Below are positions 62,610 through 64,000 of a DNA stretch of 64,000 bases, one piece after another. Below the pieces are notes generated by a model. That model saw only the letters and a program-made list of their open reading frames with translations. It did not search any database and was not told where the DNA came from. Each line of letters opens with the position of its first letter. Positions within the stretch are counted from its first letter, which is position 1. A program made the position numbers and the translations under genes. The stretch is from Siphonodentalium dalli (taxonomy: Eukaryota > Mollusca > Scaphopoda > Gadilida > Siphonodentaliidae): assembly GCA_032622095.1 (NCBI GenBank), contig CP136066.1:204746978-204810977 (forward strand), in the 5' to 3' direction.

Positions 62610-62837
62610 CTGAAACAACAATGATTGAATGTGAAATTTGAGATAATAATATAATAATTGACTATATATAGTGCATAATCCAACTACATGTTCTCATATG
62701 GTTTTTCAAACAATCATCACAGCTAGCCACTATTACAAATATGAGAGACTTTCTGTATATTTCTATATAATTTAATCACAAGCTGTCAATTCACAAAATA
62801 CTATAAAACAATTGGTTGTCACACAATCACCCATTAA

Positions 62838-63229
62838 CCCTTTACCCAACAGAACGGCCCTGTGCCAATGCATTCTCTTATATATGCGAGTCGACCATAG
62901 GTCGCCTCGCATATATAAGAGAATGCATTGGCTTAACACATTAAAAATTATAAAATTGTTAAAGAATGTAAGAAAAAATGGTAAAAAGTGTTAAAAAAAG
63001 ATTTTTTTTAGGCCAATGCATTCTCTTATATATGCGAGGCGACCTATGGTCGACTCGCATATATAAGAGAATGCATTGGCACAGGGCATAACTGTAACTA
63101 TCACAATGTGGTCAAGGAGCCGGTTCCAATGATATCCATATTTGTATGGTTCTATTGAGACAGACCGAAGATATTTTAGGCTGTTGAAGCTTTATTTGGC
63201 CGGTTTTGGCCGGTTTGTTGGGTAAAGGG
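62838..63229 (-). mobile_element. TTAA MITE F1, full length, inverted
   Basis: TTAA at 62834-62837 and 63230-63233, two palindromes inside. Very similar to the copy at 50550. Confidence 0.88.
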
Positions 63230-63311
63230 TTAAGGTTATTTCTCGATCATCTGAATTTCTTGATTATTTACCGCTACAGCATCAACTAATTAACCCAGAA
63301 ATCAACAGCAG

Positions 63312-63450
63312 CATGACTGGAGCTTCCTAAAATTTTGCCAATGCATTCACTTATGTTTGTCTCCCATAGGAAGCTTCACATATATAAGAGAATGCACTGG
63401 CTAACAAGGTAAAATAGATATTGTTAGGCCAATGCATTCTCTTATATATG
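63312..63450 (+). mobile_element. MITE F3 fragment
   Basis: ATGACTGGAGCTTCCTAAAATTTTGCC and one eroded palindrome. Terminal sequences are lost. A second fragment lies at about 63870-63960. Confidence 0.6.
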
Positions 63451-63762
63451 TTTTTATTCCACACCCATTGACGTGAGTCACATGTATTCAACGGAATCCC
63501 AGCCATTGAATACATATTAGTGTATACCTCTAGTGGAATACAAGCCGGAACTATTCTTGTTGACGTTGTCGCCAAGAAAGATGACGTACATTACGTTGAT
63601 CATCCGCTTCCGGTGATCCCCCCATAATTACTGGTTATTTGTCAGACTTAAATCACAAAATATGTAGCTATAGTATAGTAGCAATGAAGGTGCTATTCAT
63701 GGATTGAACTTATCTGACTGAACGGTGTAGAATAAATACAGAACACAACTTGCATCATAATC

Positions 63763-63852
63763 TCGAATCTTTTATCAAACTCGTTGCGGGCGGCGCAATA
63801 TATCCTTGCGCCATCCGCAACTCATTCGATAAAAGAGTCTCGATTAAGATGC
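63763..63852. repeat. Inverted repeat with GC-rich centre
   Basis: ATCTCGAATCTTTTATC...GCGGGCGGCGCAA and inverse, ending GAGTCTCGATTAAGAT. Confidence 0.65.
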
Positions 63853-64000
63853 GCGTTGTGTTCTGTCTATGTCTCCCATAGGGAGCCTCATGTATATAAG
63901 AGAATACCCTGACCTTGTAAGCCAGTGAATTCTCTTATATGTGCGAGGCTCCCTGTAGAGTTATATCTTAAAAAAATTAAAACAGCTACAAGCCTGCAAA

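Larger units (their letters stand above)
62610..64000 (-). other. Intron upstream of exon A1 (continues outside)
   Basis: F1 MITE, F3 fragments and the 63763 foldback. No exon resembling the 99-102-nt exon expected next was found. Confidence 0.6.

Overview
The window is eukaryotic, intron-rich and AT-rich. Its repeats include the 'agggccataactc' type with 'cggacggacagac' tails, which I know from molluscs. A marine bivalve or other lophotrochozoan is my best guess; this is inference. I see no rRNA, tRNA, bacterial-type operon or CRISPR array.

One gene dominates. On the minus strand, from 62609 down to 1607, I can place 24 exons with consistent GT/AG borders, matching phases and recurring exon lengths. 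They encode annexin repeats arranged as successive four-repeat modules. Module A is only its C-terminal end (60984-62609). Module B is complete (21868-37785). Module C is complete (10598-21320). Module D lacks its last two exons, which should lie left of base 1 (1607-9587). Modules B, C and D each open with a long Lys/Glu-rich low-complexity linker fused directly to annexin repeat 1. Each module-final exon ends ...AA|GTAA: read through it gives AAG TAA stop, spliced it joins in phase to the next linker exon. The B-C and C-D gaps are only 547 and 1010 bp. I therefore read the locus as one concatenated annexin gene, with a possible short isoform ending at each module. The join from A to B crosses 23 kb and is less certain.

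The most unusual structure is a set of short tandem arrays built from the 3' end of an exon plus its 5' splice site. They occur at six of the 24 exons: a 38-bp unit at exons D1 (about 60 copies) and C1 (about 23 copies), a 39-bp unit at C4 and D4, a unit of about 60 bp at B5 (7 copies), and a 76-bp duplication at D5. Each array is a row of candidate splice donors. None of them contains an acceptor.

The introns are packed with small non-autonomous DNA transposons. Several families have CCCTTT-type ends and TTAA target duplications (piggyBac-like). A TA-flanked palindromic family and a 1.26-kb TA element look Tc1/mariner-like. Five elements with 8-bp target duplications look like hAT. A foldback family has GAGGTCCCCAGAGGG arms. 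One perfect palindrome of about 67 bp is shared between element families that have different ends. No transposase or reverse transcriptase ORF was seen.

Layout: 1-1606 intron with two MITEs; 1607-9587 module D; 9588-10597 inter-module intron; 10598-21320 module C; 21321-21867 inter-module intron; 21868-37785 module B; 37786-60983 a 23-kb repeat-filled intron or intergenic gap; 60984-62609 end of module A; 62610-64000 upstream intron.
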